Shown here: piece by piece, positions 7,055-7,134 of the stretch
How the letters are laid out: each line of letters starts with the position of its first letter
Numbering within the stretch: position 1 is the stretch's first letter
Assembly: GCA_030427215.1 (NCBI GenBank)
Contig: JAUHXB010000063.1
Coordinates: 1-7,134 of the forward strand
DNA: 7,134 bases
Source of the DNA: Alphaproteobacteria bacterium
GTDB taxonomy: Bacteria > Pseudomonadota > Alphaproteobacteria > Micavibrionales > UBA1664
Direction of reading: 5' to 3'
Notes under the pieces: generated by a model
Databases searched by the model: none
The model's input: the letters and a program-made list of their open reading frames with translations, nothing else
What the model was told of the DNA's origin: nothing
Made by a program: the position numbers and the translations under genes

Positions 7055-7134
7055 TTAAAACGTTCTGGAAATTCCGAATATGACGCGTGAGTCACATCCG
7101 CCTGCACATTCTGTCCCTTCCTTCAAATCCGTAT
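7055..7134 (-). CDS. C-terminal end of a gene cut by the window edge, possibly an outer-membrane beta-barrel protein
   Basis: Reading the minus strand from the right edge, one frame stays open for 25 codons (first full codon 7132-7130) and stops with TAA at 7057-7055. The last ten residues are RVIFGISRTF. A terminal Phe after an alternating strand-like segment (V, I/F, G, I, R, F) resembles the C-terminal beta-strand signature used to insert outer-membrane proteins. Position -3 is Arg rather than hydrophobic, so the match is imperfect. Two Cys residues (C-A-G-G-C) just before this strand are unusual and could form a periplasmic disulphide. The stop lies 59 bases upstream of the chemoreceptor start on the same strand with no terminator hairpin between, so co-transcription is possible. 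An open frame this short could arise by chance; the support is the C-terminal pattern and the fitting position. Confidence 0.45.
   Translation of the reverse strand, partial: TDLKEGTECAGGCDSRVIFGISRTF

Noticed and set aside
7063..7078. Imperfect palindrome TTCTGGAAATTCCGAA as an operator
   Set aside because: It has one mismatched pair and falls inside the last codons of the partial minus-strand gene. One short match gives no support for regulator binding.
7092..7109. Minus-strand five-codon ORF (MCRRM) preceded by a strong-looking AAGGAAGG
   Set aside because: The purine run is better explained as coding sequence (Leu-Lys-Glu-Gly) of the partial gene that ends at 7055. A leader peptide is not needed to explain it.

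Overview
The window looks like a chromosomal stretch of an alphaproteobacterium. The main clue is the chemoreceptor on the minus strand: the charged linker after its HAMP domain and its C-terminal ending ([10 protein letters not shown]) are typical of that class. GuaA fits but is less diagnostic. The exact lineage cannot be read from the window.

Layout, left to right. (1) Bases 1-387 (+) hold an open frame of unknown function. It may be cut by the window edge and is tightly coupled to the next gene. (2) Bases 393-1724 (+) encode a complete cytoplasmic family-1 beta-glucosidase with every active-site residue in place. (3) A good sigma-70-type promoter starts one base after its stop and drives an unusual GT2-like glycosyltransferase (1782-3188, +), which carries a long extra segment between its nucleotide-binding motifs. 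(4) guaA (GMP synthase, 3215-4768, +) follows. Its start codon has no Shine-Dalgarno sequence. It lies in the right arm of a 9-bp perfect inverted repeat, and a promoter-like pair predicts transcription starting at the ATG. (5) A two-way hairpin terminator (4783-4816) separates guaA from a converging chemoreceptor gene (4842-6995, -). (6) At the right edge, the last 25 codons of another minus-strand gene (7055-7134) end like an outer-membrane beta-barrel protein.

The glucosidase and glycosyltransferase genes are much richer in A+T than guaA and the chemoreceptor. Hand counts of 60-base rows gave 23-40% GC in the first pair, 47-63% in guaA and 42-65% in the chemoreceptor. The pair may therefore be acquired and may work on the same glycan or glycoside, but that is inference. 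guaA is housekeeping (purine synthesis) and the receptor belongs to chemotaxis, so the window is a junction of unrelated units rather than one pathway. I see no defence system, CRISPR array, RNA gene, insertion sequence or prophage gene. The points most worth following up are the GT architecture and the guaA start region.
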